From Nothopassalora personata (taxonomy: Eukaryota > Ascomycota > Dothideomycetes > Mycosphaerellales > Mycosphaerellaceae): DNA of 64,000 bases. The notes below the pieces were generated by a model. The model did no database searches. It had not been told where the DNA came from and worked only from the letters and a program-made list of their open reading frames with translations. Location of the stretch: assembly GCA_033816765.1 (NCBI GenBank), contig CM066294.1, positions 1,736,001 through 1,800,000 of the forward strand. The letters run 5' to 3'. Numbering within the stretch: position 1 is the stretch's first letter; each line of letters opens with the position of its first letter. Below, one piece after another: positions 20,435 to 28,524 of the stretch. A program made the position numbers and the translations under genes.

Positions 20435-23400
20435 GTACCCCCCCTCTCAAAACTCGTCTCAGTCCTCTGAGCGTTCAGTCCATTAACTCGCCTATCCATC
20501 GTCTTGTGCGGCCACTTATCACCCTTGCCTGTCGAACTCCATAATCGTGCAAACGTCCAATCGTCTTCAAGGTCGTCCTCCATCTCTGTCACTACTGCTG
20601 CGGCTTGCGCATCAGACTCTGTTTGCTCATACTGCTGGCACGCCCAGGGCCTAAGCCCCTCTTCGGCGAACGCTCGCGTCTGATCCTTTTGACCAAGGTT
20701 GGGTATCAATGCAGGCTCTGCAGGGTTCGCTAGAACATCGGTACAACTGTCTGTTCTGTCGTAGAGCTGAGGGCGGCGGCTTGCACCGTGATCCTCAGTT
20801 GGGACGACGGACTTTCCTGTAACCTGATCATCGTAGCGGTGCGTAGTGAACATGCGCTGACCAGATTCTATCAGAGGCAAGGCTCGGCTAGGCTTATTTG
20901 TGGCGGTGTCTCTGTCGACCCTGATCGTGTTAAGTCCGAGCACCTCATTGACTGGAGACCAGTCAGATGGCGTTGCGAAGCCCTGAGGCGTGGGCAAATC
21001 CGGCCGGCTGTGGTGAAAGTCCGCAAGAGCGGCGGCTGCCCTCACAAACAGGTCCTCTGCAGGTTGCCAAGTCTCTCCGGCCTCCATATCCTGATAGCCA
21101 GTCCATCGCACCTTGTACCAAGTGTCCACCTTGCGCTTCTTTCCCTTCTTCACTTTGCCTGCGCGCTTCCGCGTGTACATGTCCAAGATCTTGTCCACCT
21201 CATATTCTGGTGCCGGGGCTGTGACTGTGACATCGGCGACTGCGTCAGCTGCAGTTGTGTCGGGTTCGATGGCCACTGGCGGCGGCGGTGCCAGGTGCTG
21301 TCCCTCGAGCGGTGGGAGATCGGGGTTGTCGGCTCGCTGTAACAGGGAGGTGTGGAAGCAATTATCGAGTCCGCTCAATGCATCCGACAGGTTCAGCTTG
21401 TATGACAGCCTAGCGGGCATCACCTCCGTGATCTGGTACGGTCCTGCATATCTGCGGTCCAGCTTCTTGGATGGTCGAGTGGTGCGAATGTTCTTCGTGC
21501 TTAGATACACCCAGTCGCCAACCTTGTAGTCTGGTGGGATGCTTCGGTGCCTGTTTGCTGCTTCGGCTTGCAGCGCCTGTGACATCCTCATGTTCTCTTG
21601 AAGATTGCGATGTAGCTCACAGATGCGTTTGGCGAAGGCTTCGGCTGACTTGCTGTCGAGTCGCTGAAGGGTTGTCATGTGTCGGTCCTTGCCTGCTTGC
21701 AAATCGATACGCTCGGTGAACTCTGGGTTATATCCAACATTGGCGTAGAACGGTGACACTCCAGTGGTCTCCGACACTCGGTTGTTAATAGCGAACTGCG
21801 CTAAGCACAGCCAGTCGGCCCAGTCGCTCTGTGCCTCATTCGTGAAGGTGCGTAAGTACTGTTCCATCTCTTGGTTAGTGCGTTCTGATTGCCCATCCGT
21901 TTCAGGGTGGTAGGAGGAACTCAGCTTCCTGCTGATGCGCAGCATCTTGCATAGGCGCTTCCAGAAAGTGGCGATGAACTGCTTTCCGCGATCAGACGTG
22001 ATGGTTTCTGGGAGGCCATGCCGGGTGAACACGTGCTTTAAGAAAAGTCGCGCCGCGTTCTGCGCTGTCATCGCGCCGATGGGTATCAGTTCCACTTCCT
22101 TAGTGAGTCTGTCGGTGACTGTCATAACATTGGTGTAAGTCATGCCGTCGAGTTCGCTTGGTGGCAGGTCAACCACAAAGTCAACTGCGATGTGTTGCCA
22201 AGGTCGTTCTGGCACCGAAAGTGGGTGCAGTAATCCAGGTGGCTGGGTATGCACAGATTTCGTCGTGCGGCACCTGCGGCAATTCGCGTTGTATCTGCGC
22301 ACAGATCTAGCCAAACCAGGCCAGTAGAATTCACGTGCAACGAGCTCGTAGGTGCGGGCTCTGCCTGGGTGACCGGCCGCTGGGGTGTCATGGTTCATCT
22401 TGACTATCCGAGTGCGGAGCTTCTGGTCCTCTGGCACCCATAGACTCCAGTCATTATACTGGTTACGGACGTACAGCAGGTCCCCTTCGACCTTGCAGTG
22501 TACTGGATGCACCTTCGCTTTCTGAAGGAGTGCTGGGGTCTCGCCCTTCTGCAGGGCTCTGATAGCTGACTTCAGGTCTGCATCCGCGGCATAAGCCATT
22601 GTCATTCTGTACTCGAGTTCGGCTTCCTGTTCCGTCTCGGATGCTGTCTGCGTCTGCGTGGACGGTATGAATTCGGTGGCCTCCGGGTTCAGGGCTTCCT
22701 CAATTGGTGCGGTAGGTGTGTTCTCAACAGGTGCAACATCCTCAGCCGCATCTTCGACAGTTGCGCGCATCGAGTCGATCTTAAGAAATCGCTCAGGCGG
22801 CAGCAACGTCTGATGCTGATGCTGATTTCGCGGATCGTCCACCCCCTGCGGAAGGTCCTGGCTGCGTCTCGTGAGGCTGTCAGGCTTTGTGCCTTGGACA
22901 CCTGGTCGATAGACAATACGGAAGTTGAACTGGGACAGGAATTCGGCCCAACGTGCCTGGCGCCGATTCAGCTGCTTAGTGGTCATAAAGTACTCCAAGT
23001 TCTTGTGATCCGTGAACACCTTCACGGGTTCGATGGTGTCATCATCCGCCTCGCAGGCCAACTCCGGGCGCCATTCCTCGAAGGCCTTAATAATCGCTAG
23101 AAGCTCCTTGTCATAAATCTCATAGTTGCATTCCTGCGGGCTCAGCTTCTTTGAATAGAATGCTACAGGGTGAAGCACGCCTTCCTCGTCGTACTGAGAA
23201 AGCACTCCGGCGTTCACGAAATCTGATGAGTCCGTTTCGACTACTGTTTGCCTACCGGGCACATAGTGTGCGAGCATACCGGCTTTGCTGAATGCTGCCT
23301 TCAGAGCGTCAAATGCTGCTTGGCATGCTGGTGTCCAGTCAACCCTGCGATTCTTGTGATTACTAGGTCCATTTGACTTGGTCAATTCGGTCAGCGGCGC

Positions 23401-25161
23401 TGCGAGGCGTGAGAAGGCCTCGATGAACCGTCTGTAAAAGTTGGCGAATCCGAGGAACGCCTGCACATCCTTGAGGTTGGAAGGTGCTTCCCATGACTGG
23501 ATACATTCAAGCTTCTCTGGGTCCATTTCGATGCCATCTGGGGTGATAATAAGTCCCAGGTACTTAACTCGCTGCTGGTGGAACTCGCACTTGTCGATGT
23601 CGACCGTCAGTCCGGCATCCCTCAATTTTGCTAGTACCTTGCGCACATGTTCGATGTGCTCCTCCAGTGTGTCGCTAAAAATTAAAACGTCGTCCAGGTA
23701 CGCGGAGACGAAGTCATCCAGGTGTTCTTGTAACACGCTGTTAATGTATGACTGAAACGACGCAGGGCCATTGCATAGGCCGAATGGTAACACAAGACAT
23801 TCGTACACCCCATATCGTGTAGCGAATGCTGTAAGCCATTCGTGCCCTTCTGCAATGCGAAGCTTGTTGAAGGCTGCGACGATGTCCAGCTTCGTGAAGT
23901 ACCTCTTGCCGTGCATGCGGTTCAGTGTCTCTTGGATTAGCGGTATAGGGTACCTGTTCTTGATAGTGATCGCATTGAGTCCTCGGTAGTCGATGCACAC
24001 GCGCAGTCCACCGCCTGGCTTTCTGACTACCAGTACTGGTGCCGGCGATTGGCTCGTCTTCTGTCCTGCTGGCCGGACTTTGCCTTGTTGCTCCTGTTCG
24101 GTGACCCACTTCTTGACTGCTTCATTCTCCTGAGGCGCCAGTCCGTAGGGCTTACGGTATGGCGGTTCTTGGGGCCCATCAGGCTTGATGTGAATTTCGT
24201 GGTCGATTCCAGGTCTGTGAGGAGGAAGTCCTTCATGGTCTTTCGCTGAGAATGCATCTACGAGATCATGGTATTCTGGTGGGAGCTTCTCCTTCGGGTT
24301 ATGGTTGAACTCCTTGTTCAGGAACTGATCCAAGTCATCAGCTGCCATTGCGCTCAGCTTGATCTCACCATCGCCTTCTTCGTCCTCTTTGCCGGTAGAT
24401 AGTATGTAGAAACATTCAGCGCCAGGTCGGTGCGCGTACATCTCGAAGGCGCGCTGCGTGACGCCTATACACTCGACTTCCTCATCATCGTCGTACAGGC
24501 CCATCGAGGATAGGTTCAGTTCTGCTTCTGCCCCTCCTGCCGTGAAGCTGCGATCATCGGTGAAGGGCTCTGGTCCATATTTCATTGCTTCCTTACGTTG
24601 TCGGTGTCGATGGTTCAGGGACTGGACTGTTGTCGATGTCTTGTTCTTAAGACAGTGACCAAAGCAGTAGTCTGATCTGAGTGCCACTTCACCGGTCTCC
24701 CAGAAGATGTTTGGGTTGTGCGTGCTCAGCCACGGCAGGCCCAGGACGATGTCGTATTCGAGGTCGGTTATGTAGCATAGCATTTGCTCGTGATGACCGT
24801 CGATATCAACATCGACGAGGGCTACGTGCGTGATGCGACGTGCAGCAGCCTTACCATCCCCAAGGGTCAGGTTCTTGTTGCGCACAAGGGGTATCAAGGG
24901 TATTCTGTGTTTGCGTGTGAACTTCCAGTCGAGAAAGAGAGAGGTGGAAGCAGAGTCTACAAGGCCTCGTGCCTTCCCATGCTGTATCATTACTGGGAGT
25001 ACTATGTGAGGGTGTACATCTGGTTGCTGCGGCTCCAATGCGCAGGCCGATATCTTCAGCTCCTCACCATAGTCTGTATCCGTGTCTTGCTCTTGCACTC
25101 TGTGTCTCTCAATCTCATGCTCTTTCTGTCCTTGGTTGTTCGGTTGACCACTGTCTGCCAC
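20359..25161 (-). CDS. pol: Element C pol polyprotein (PR-RT-RNaseH-IN-chromodomain)
   Basis: About 1,600 residues from the frame's first potential start, which is GTG; there is no ATG, so it is expected to be made by -1 frameshifting from gag. In order: aspartic protease with VDSAS near residue 69; reverse transcriptase with YLDD near 487; RNase H with ETDSSD; integrase with an HHCC finger (HPGR..., NCRRCR), catalytic D in AVDFVVDL (~1000), TSDRG (~1057) and E in TDGQSERTN (~1090); a chromodomain with YKVRWTGYQ (~1340). A further ~210 residues of unknown role follow and the frame ends inside the 3' LTR. All catalytic residues appear present, so the element could be active. Confidence 0.93.
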   Translation of the reverse strand: MADSGQPNNQGQKEHEIERHRVQEQDTDTDYGEELKISACALEPQQPDVHPHIVLPVMIQHGKARGLVDSASTSLFLDWKFTRKHRIPLIPLVRNKNLTLGDGKAAARRITHVALVDVDIDGHHEQMLCYITDLEYDIVLGLPWLSTHNPNIFWETGEVALRSDYCFGHCLKNKTSTTVQSLNHRHRQRKEAMKYGPEPFTDDRSFTAGGAEAELNLSSMGLYDDDEEVECIGVTQRAFEMYAHRPGAECFYILSTGKEDEEGDGEIKLSAMAADDLDQFLNKEFNHNPKEKLPPEYHDLVDAFSAKDHEGLPPHRPGIDHEIHIKPDGPQEPPYRKPYGLAPQENEAVKKWVTEQEQQGKVRPAGQKTSQSPAPVLVVRKPGGGLRVCIDYRGLNAITIKNRYPIPLIQETLNRMHGKRYFTKLDIVAAFNKLRIAEGHEWLTAFATRYGVYECLVLPFGLCNGPASFQSYINSVLQEHLDDFVSAYLDDVLIFSDTLEEHIEHVRKVLAKLRDAGLTVDIDKCEFHQQRVKYLGLIITPDGIEMDPEKLECIQSWEAPSNLKDVQAFLGFANFYRRFIEAFSRLAAPLTELTKSNGPSNHKNRRVDWTPACQAAFDALKAAFSKAGMLAHYVPGRQTVVETDSSDFVNAGVLSQYDEEGVLHPVAFYSKKLSPQECNYEIYDKELLAIIKAFEEWRPELACEADDDTIEPVKVFTDHKNLEYFMTTKQLNRRQARWAEFLSQFNFRIVYRPGVQGTKPDSLTRRSQDLPQGVDDPRNQHQHQTLLPPERFLKIDSMRATVEDAAEDVAPVENTPTAPIEEALNPEATEFIPSTQTQTASETEQEAELEYRMTMAYAADADLKSAIRALQKGETPALLQKAKVHPVHCKVEGDLLYVRNQYNDWSLWVPEDQKLRTRIVKMNHDTPAAGHPGRARTYELVAREFYWPGLARSVRRYNANCRRCRTTKSVHTQPPGLLHPLSVPERPWQHIAVDFVVDLPPSELDGMTYTNVMTVTDRLTKEVELIPIGAMTAQNAARLFLKHVFTRHGLPETITSDRGKQFIATFWKRLCKMLRISRKLSSSYHPETDGQSERTNQEMEQYLRTFTNEAQSDWADWLCLAQFAINNRVSETTGVSPFYANVGYNPEFTERIDLQAGKDRHMTTLQRLDSKSAEAFAKRICELHRNLQENMRMSQALQAEAANRHRSIPPDYKVGDWVYLSTKNIRTTRPSKKLDRRYAGPYQITEVMPARLSYKLNLSDALSGLDNCFHTSLLQRADNPDLPPLEGQHLAPPPPVAIEPDTTAADAVADVTVTAPAPEYEVDKILDMYTRKRAGKVKKGKKRKVDTWYKVRWTGYQDMEAGETWQPAEDLFVRAAAALADFHHSRPDLPTPQGFATPSDWSPVNEVLGLNTIRVDRDTATNKPSRALPLIESGQRMFTTHRYDDQVTGKSVVPTEDHGASRRPQLYDRTDSCTDVLANPAEPALIPNLGQKDQTRAFAEEGLRPWACQQYEQTESDAQAAAVVTEMEDDLEDDWTFARLWSSTGKGDKWPHKTMDRRVNGLNAQRTETSFERGGTVTGSPRPFTDDASSRRNLGPSASG

Positions 25162-25188
25162 GCTTAGGCAGTGGCCTCGCCATTTCCC
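25153..25188 (-). promoter_or_regulatory. Predicted -1 ribosomal frameshift signal at the gag-pol junction of element C
   Basis: Minus strand: slippery heptamer G GGA AAT (25188-25182) in gag phase, a 7-nt spacer, then a hairpin CCAC-TGCC ... GGCA-(bulge)-GTGG that encloses the gag stop. Slipping back one base reads through into pol without a stop. This matches the X XXY YYZ plus structure rule for -1 frameshifting. Confidence 0.7.
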
Positions 25189-27197
25189 TGCCCGGCGGCC
25201 AGGGAACTGAGGTTGGTGTTGCCTCCGTTGTTGTTACGCGGGCGCGGTGGGCGATAGTCGCCGTCGTAGCCATACATCGGGCACTCGGTATTGCTGGATA
25301 AGTGGGGTCCGGTGCGGCATCGGTAGCACTTGCCCTGCTTCTTCAATTCCTCGCGACCCTCATAGTTGAGCGGTGGGAGGTCCCGAAGGTGAGCTGGCAA
25401 GTCTTCCTTCTTCTTGGTGCCTACGTACTGTGGTGGGCGCTGAACGACGGCGCCGGCAGCACCAGCGGCTGCAGCTGCAGCTGTGTTGCCCTGGTTCTGG
25501 TTGCCGTTGCCGTTGCCGTTCTGGTTGCCTCCTCCATTGCCGCGTGGGCGGTTGTTGTTCTCTTGAGGGTACAGCTGCTCGGTCTCGTAGAACTGCTCGT
25601 CCAGTGCAGTGCACTCTTCGATCACGTCCTGCATGCTGTTCAGACGTCGGTCCACCTCGCGGTCTCCGAAGGTCTTGATGTAGTAGCGCTTGTTGAGGCG
25701 TGTGCGGAACAGCATCAACTCGGTCTCGTCACTCCAGTCAACCCATGCCCTCAGCTTGGAATAGCGTGCGAAGAATGGGACGAAGTTCTCCTTCTGAGCC
25801 TGTTTGCAGGTAGTGATGTCCACTGCAGCCTTGGTGGCCTCGTTGCGGACGCCGTACTGTCGAGTCATCCAGTCCAACAGTTCTTCGCCAGTCATGAACT
25901 CGTTGAAAGCCTGGTGCCCGGGGATGGGGATGCGAGGCTTCACAGTCTTCTGCACCTCACCGTCCGTCCATCCATACAGGAAGCGTAGGGCGTCCTGTTC
26001 AGTGCGGAACGTCGCGACTGTCAACTTCAGCAGGATGCTTGTGTACCAGCTGTCATAAGTCGGGTCGTCATCGTTCTTGAACTTCTTTGGGTCAGGCACA
26101 CCCTTGCCGATCTTCATGCTGCGGTCGAGGGTGGGGTCGATGTTGATGAGACGCTCCGGCAGGTCCACGAGAGGTGTCTGCTGCGTGCGGTTGCTGCGAC
26201 CACCGCCTGACCGCTGCGTGCCTTGTGTGCCTTGGCGCTCATCACGACGTGGTCGGTCATGGTCACGACCACGGCGATCCCTGTCCTTGTCTCCATTGCC
26301 ATCGTCATCATCGTCTCCTCCGCCACCTCCTCCTGCTGCCGCCTCACGGTACCGACGCTGGAGCACCTCGAGTGAGGTCTCGCGGGGTGGTGGTGATCGT
26401 GGGCGTGAGCGTGGGCGCGAGCGCGAACGACGTCCTCGTGCCTGGTCCTCTGCTGCTTGCAGACGGACCTTCAGGTCATCAACCTCAGCTTGTAATGCCT
26501 GGCTCTTCTTCTTCTCCGAGTCGGTGATATCGGCGAACTGCTGACATAGCTCGTTCGCATCCTTGTACTTCTTCTCGACAGCCTTGAGTTTGAGGGTGTC
26601 GGCGTTCTTATTCTTAAGGTCCTGGGCCATCTTCGCGAGGGCGGTCTGTTCGGTCTTGAGCATCCCGTGGATGCGATCGTACTCGGCATACAGCGTACGG
26701 TACTGCTTGTTCTGAAGTGCATTGGCGCGTTGCATCACATCGAGTTGTTGGCTAGATATGATGGCAGTGTTGAATCCTCGTAGCACGAAATCGTGGACGG
26801 TCTTCGGGTGTTCCTTGGTCATTGTGGCCAGGTCTTCGGCGGTGATGTTCTGGAAGTCGGCGGCAGCGATGTGTTCGGCTTCGTCGTGTGAAATGAAGAC
26901 TGGTGTGTCCTCCTCTTCTCCCACCCTGGGCTCGAAGAGTTCTGTGAAATCAAGCTCACCGTTCTGCTCCCTGTCTTGTGCTTTGTTCCATGCCTTGTCC
27001 AGCTCTTGCTGAAGCGCGACACCGGTGTCAACTGTGACTCGCCGAGTGTCGTCTCCTTGTGTCTGACTGTCGAAACTGGAGAGGTCGGGGAAAAGAGAGG
27101 TGCGCTTGCCTTGTGTCTGTGACTGCTGGGAAGTCATGTTGTTTCCTTCAACGCGGCCTGTTGCTGAGGCCTTTGGTGCGTTGGTTTCCTTGGGCAT
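25164..27197 (-). CDS. gag: Element C gag
   Basis: 677 residues from the ATG at 27195-27197. The N-terminal half is acidic with a coiled-coil region (~150-245), followed by an SR-like basic stretch (SRSRPRSRPRSPPP, ~255-272), a Gly/Asp-rich linker, the capsid-like retrotransposon gag domain (~340-520), an Asn/Gly-rich linker and a zinc knuckle near 622 with spacing C-X2-C-X4-H-X6-C, one or two residues longer than the usual CCHC. TAA at 25164-25166 ends the frame 2 nt before pol's first potential start. Confidence 0.9.
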   Translation of the reverse strand: MPKETNAPKASATGRVEGNNMTSQQSQTQGKRTSLFPDLSSFDSQTQGDDTRRVTVDTGVALQQELDKAWNKAQDREQNGELDFTELFEPRVGEEEDTPVFISHDEAEHIAAADFQNITAEDLATMTKEHPKTVHDFVLRGFNTAIISSQQLDVMQRANALQNKQYRTLYAEYDRIHGMLKTEQTALAKMAQDLKNKNADTLKLKAVEKKYKDANELCQQFADITDSEKKKSQALQAEVDDLKVRLQAAEDQARGRRSRSRPRSRPRSPPPRETSLEVLQRRYREAAAGGGGGGDDDDDGNGDKDRDRRGRDHDRPRRDERQGTQGTQRSGGGRSNRTQQTPLVDLPERLINIDPTLDRSMKIGKGVPDPKKFKNDDDPTYDSWYTSILLKLTVATFRTEQDALRFLYGWTDGEVQKTVKPRIPIPGHQAFNEFMTGEELLDWMTRQYGVRNEATKAAVDITTCKQAQKENFVPFFARYSKLRAWVDWSDETELMLFRTRLNKRYYIKTFGDREVDRRLNSMQDVIEECTALDEQFYETEQLYPQENNNRPRGNGGGNQNGNGNGNQNQGNTAAAAAAGAAGAVVQRPPQYVGTKKKEDLPAHLRDLPPLNYEGREELKKQGKCYRCRTGPHLSSNTECPMYGYDGDYRPPRPRNNNGGNTNLSSLAAGQGNGEATA

Positions 27198-27355
27198 CTG
27201 TTGCTTAGTGCCTTACCGTGTTCCGTGTTCTGAATCCGTTTGCCTCTGTTGCGATGTTGCGAGTCGCGAGTTCTGTATCTACGCCGTGCGCGGTTCTGTG
27301 AGTCTGTTCCTGTTGTTACGCGTCCCTTACCTGGATCCGCGATCTGGGTAGGGAG

Positions 27356-27364
27356 GTAGAACAA
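27356..27364 (-). promoter_or_regulatory. Element C primer-binding site (self-priming type)
   Basis: TTGTTCTAC (minus) begins 2 nt after the 5' LTR and is complementary to GTAGAACAA inside the LTR (27408-27416). It does not start TGG as tRNA-primed sites do. Confidence 0.6.
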
Positions 27365-27366
27365 AC

Positions 27367-27550
27367 TGTAAGGACGCGCGTACCATAGGGTCCGAATGAG
27401 ATAGTTGTTGTTCTACGAAGCTACGAAAGAGGAGCGCGAGGCGCGGCGGATAGATAAAGCATCGCCAAGCCGCGCTAACCCGATGCGGAAGGTCCGAGGT
27501 TCCGCCGGGACGACGCATCGTCAGTGAAGGGTCGCGGGCTGCCCGTGACA
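27367..27550 (-). repeat. 5' LTR of element C
   Basis: 184 bp; minus-strand sense TGTCACGGG...CCTTACA. The partner LTR is 20251-20434. Confidence 0.92.
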
Positions 27551-27555
27551 CGGGA

Positions 27556-28018
27556 TACGTAATAACGTCGCCGGGTAGCGAGAACCCCGGGACTAGTACC
27601 CCGAATGAAAACTTCTAACTTATACTTTAGTAACTATACTAGCGATAGGAAGAGATGTAAGCCGAGTTAATTACAACGCGCGCCGCTTTAAAAGAATCGG
27701 AAGACGCTCAACGTTAGTTAATACCTATAGTCTCGCTACTAGTTTATAAGGAGACGACTACTAGTAACCTAATAAGATAGCTACTATAGACGCTAAACGC
27801 CGCCGCGCCCTCGTCGCGTACTAGAGAAGAACCGTCGGATCCTAGAGGTTAGAACCCCCCTTCCTAGGACGGTAAGGTAGAGACATTCCGCGATTACTTC
27901 TTAAGGTTAAAGAGCTCTTTTAGGGTACGATCCGCCCTAAAACCGACGCTCTCTAAGGAGTATTACTAGGATACGATTAACGACACCTTACTAGCGAGAG
28001 AGCGTACTAGGATACGGC
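27556..28018 (+). pseudogene. Element D gag remnant, part 1
   Basis: TpA-rich sequence between the C and A insertions with short broken frames and no recognisable motif. By position and direction it is the gag region of D, continuing at 35068-35462. Confidence 0.6.
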
Positions 28019-28023
28019 ACTTC

Positions 28024-28094
28024 TGTTACGGTATGACAACACCGCAAAGGAAAACATCCTGGCACGGGTCACGTGCAAAAGATGTATGCGCGAC
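28024..28094 (+). repeat. Tandem 71-bp duplication of the 5' LTR start of element A
   Basis: Bases 28024-28094 repeat the first 71 bp of the LTR starting at 28095. The TSD flanks the extra copy, so the duplication was inside the element when or after it inserted. The 3' LTR lacks it. Confidence 0.9.
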
Positions 28095-28507
28095 TGTTAC
28101 GGTATGACAACACCGCAAAGGAAAACATCCTGGCACGGGTCACGTGCAAAAGATGTATGCGCGACGTCCGCGACGCCTGACTGGGGACGACTCGTCGCGC
28201 ATAGCGCGAAAGACGTACCCGCGACATGAGCGACGTCCGCGACGGTAGCGACGAGCGCACTTGTCGCAGAAGGCGCACATGGCGCGAAAGGACAGCCAAG
28301 ACTGGCAAATCTCCTTTGTATTTAGGAACGCTGAGAATCCCTTATGGCTTCGACTGCGTTCAACTCATGTTACGATCTCACTGATTGGAATACACTCTTA
28401 CTCCAATTATTCATCTTCGCTCAGTTTGCTTTAGCCTCTCCAAAGAATACCGCCACGTGACTTGACTTATCTCTCTTTTGAGATTAGCCCTGGAACGAGA
28501 CATAACA
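28095..28507 (+). repeat. 5' LTR of element A (413 bp)
   Basis: TGTTACGG...ACATAACA. U3 holds many CGCGAC/GTCGCG motifs (about 28160-28275). A TATA-like TGTATTTAG (28316-28325) lies ~35 nt before GCGTTCAA (28356-28363), which pairs with TTGAACGC at 28510-28517 just past the LTR, the putative self-primer. Confidence 0.93.
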
Positions 28508-28524
28508 CTTTGAACGCCCTCAGG

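Larger units (their letters stand above)
20251..27550 (-). mobile_element. Element C: intact Ty3-type chromovirus (TSD CGGGA)
   Basis: 7,300 bp between CGGGA at 20246-20250 and 27551-27555. The 184-bp LTRs (20251-20434; 27367-27550) differ at one position by eye (TGTAAGGG versus TGTAAGGA). It encodes gag and pol on the minus strand, has no RIP signature, and unlike A, B and E has no antisense gene. The polypurine tract GAGAGGGGGGGTAC (20435-20447, minus) is read through as pol codons FERGGT. Confidence 0.93.

Noticed and set aside
20788..21342. 184-codon frame antisense to element C pol as another antisense accessory gene
   Set aside because: It lies within pol coding sequence, has no cysteine cluster or coiled coil, and is not in the slot before the polypurine tract.
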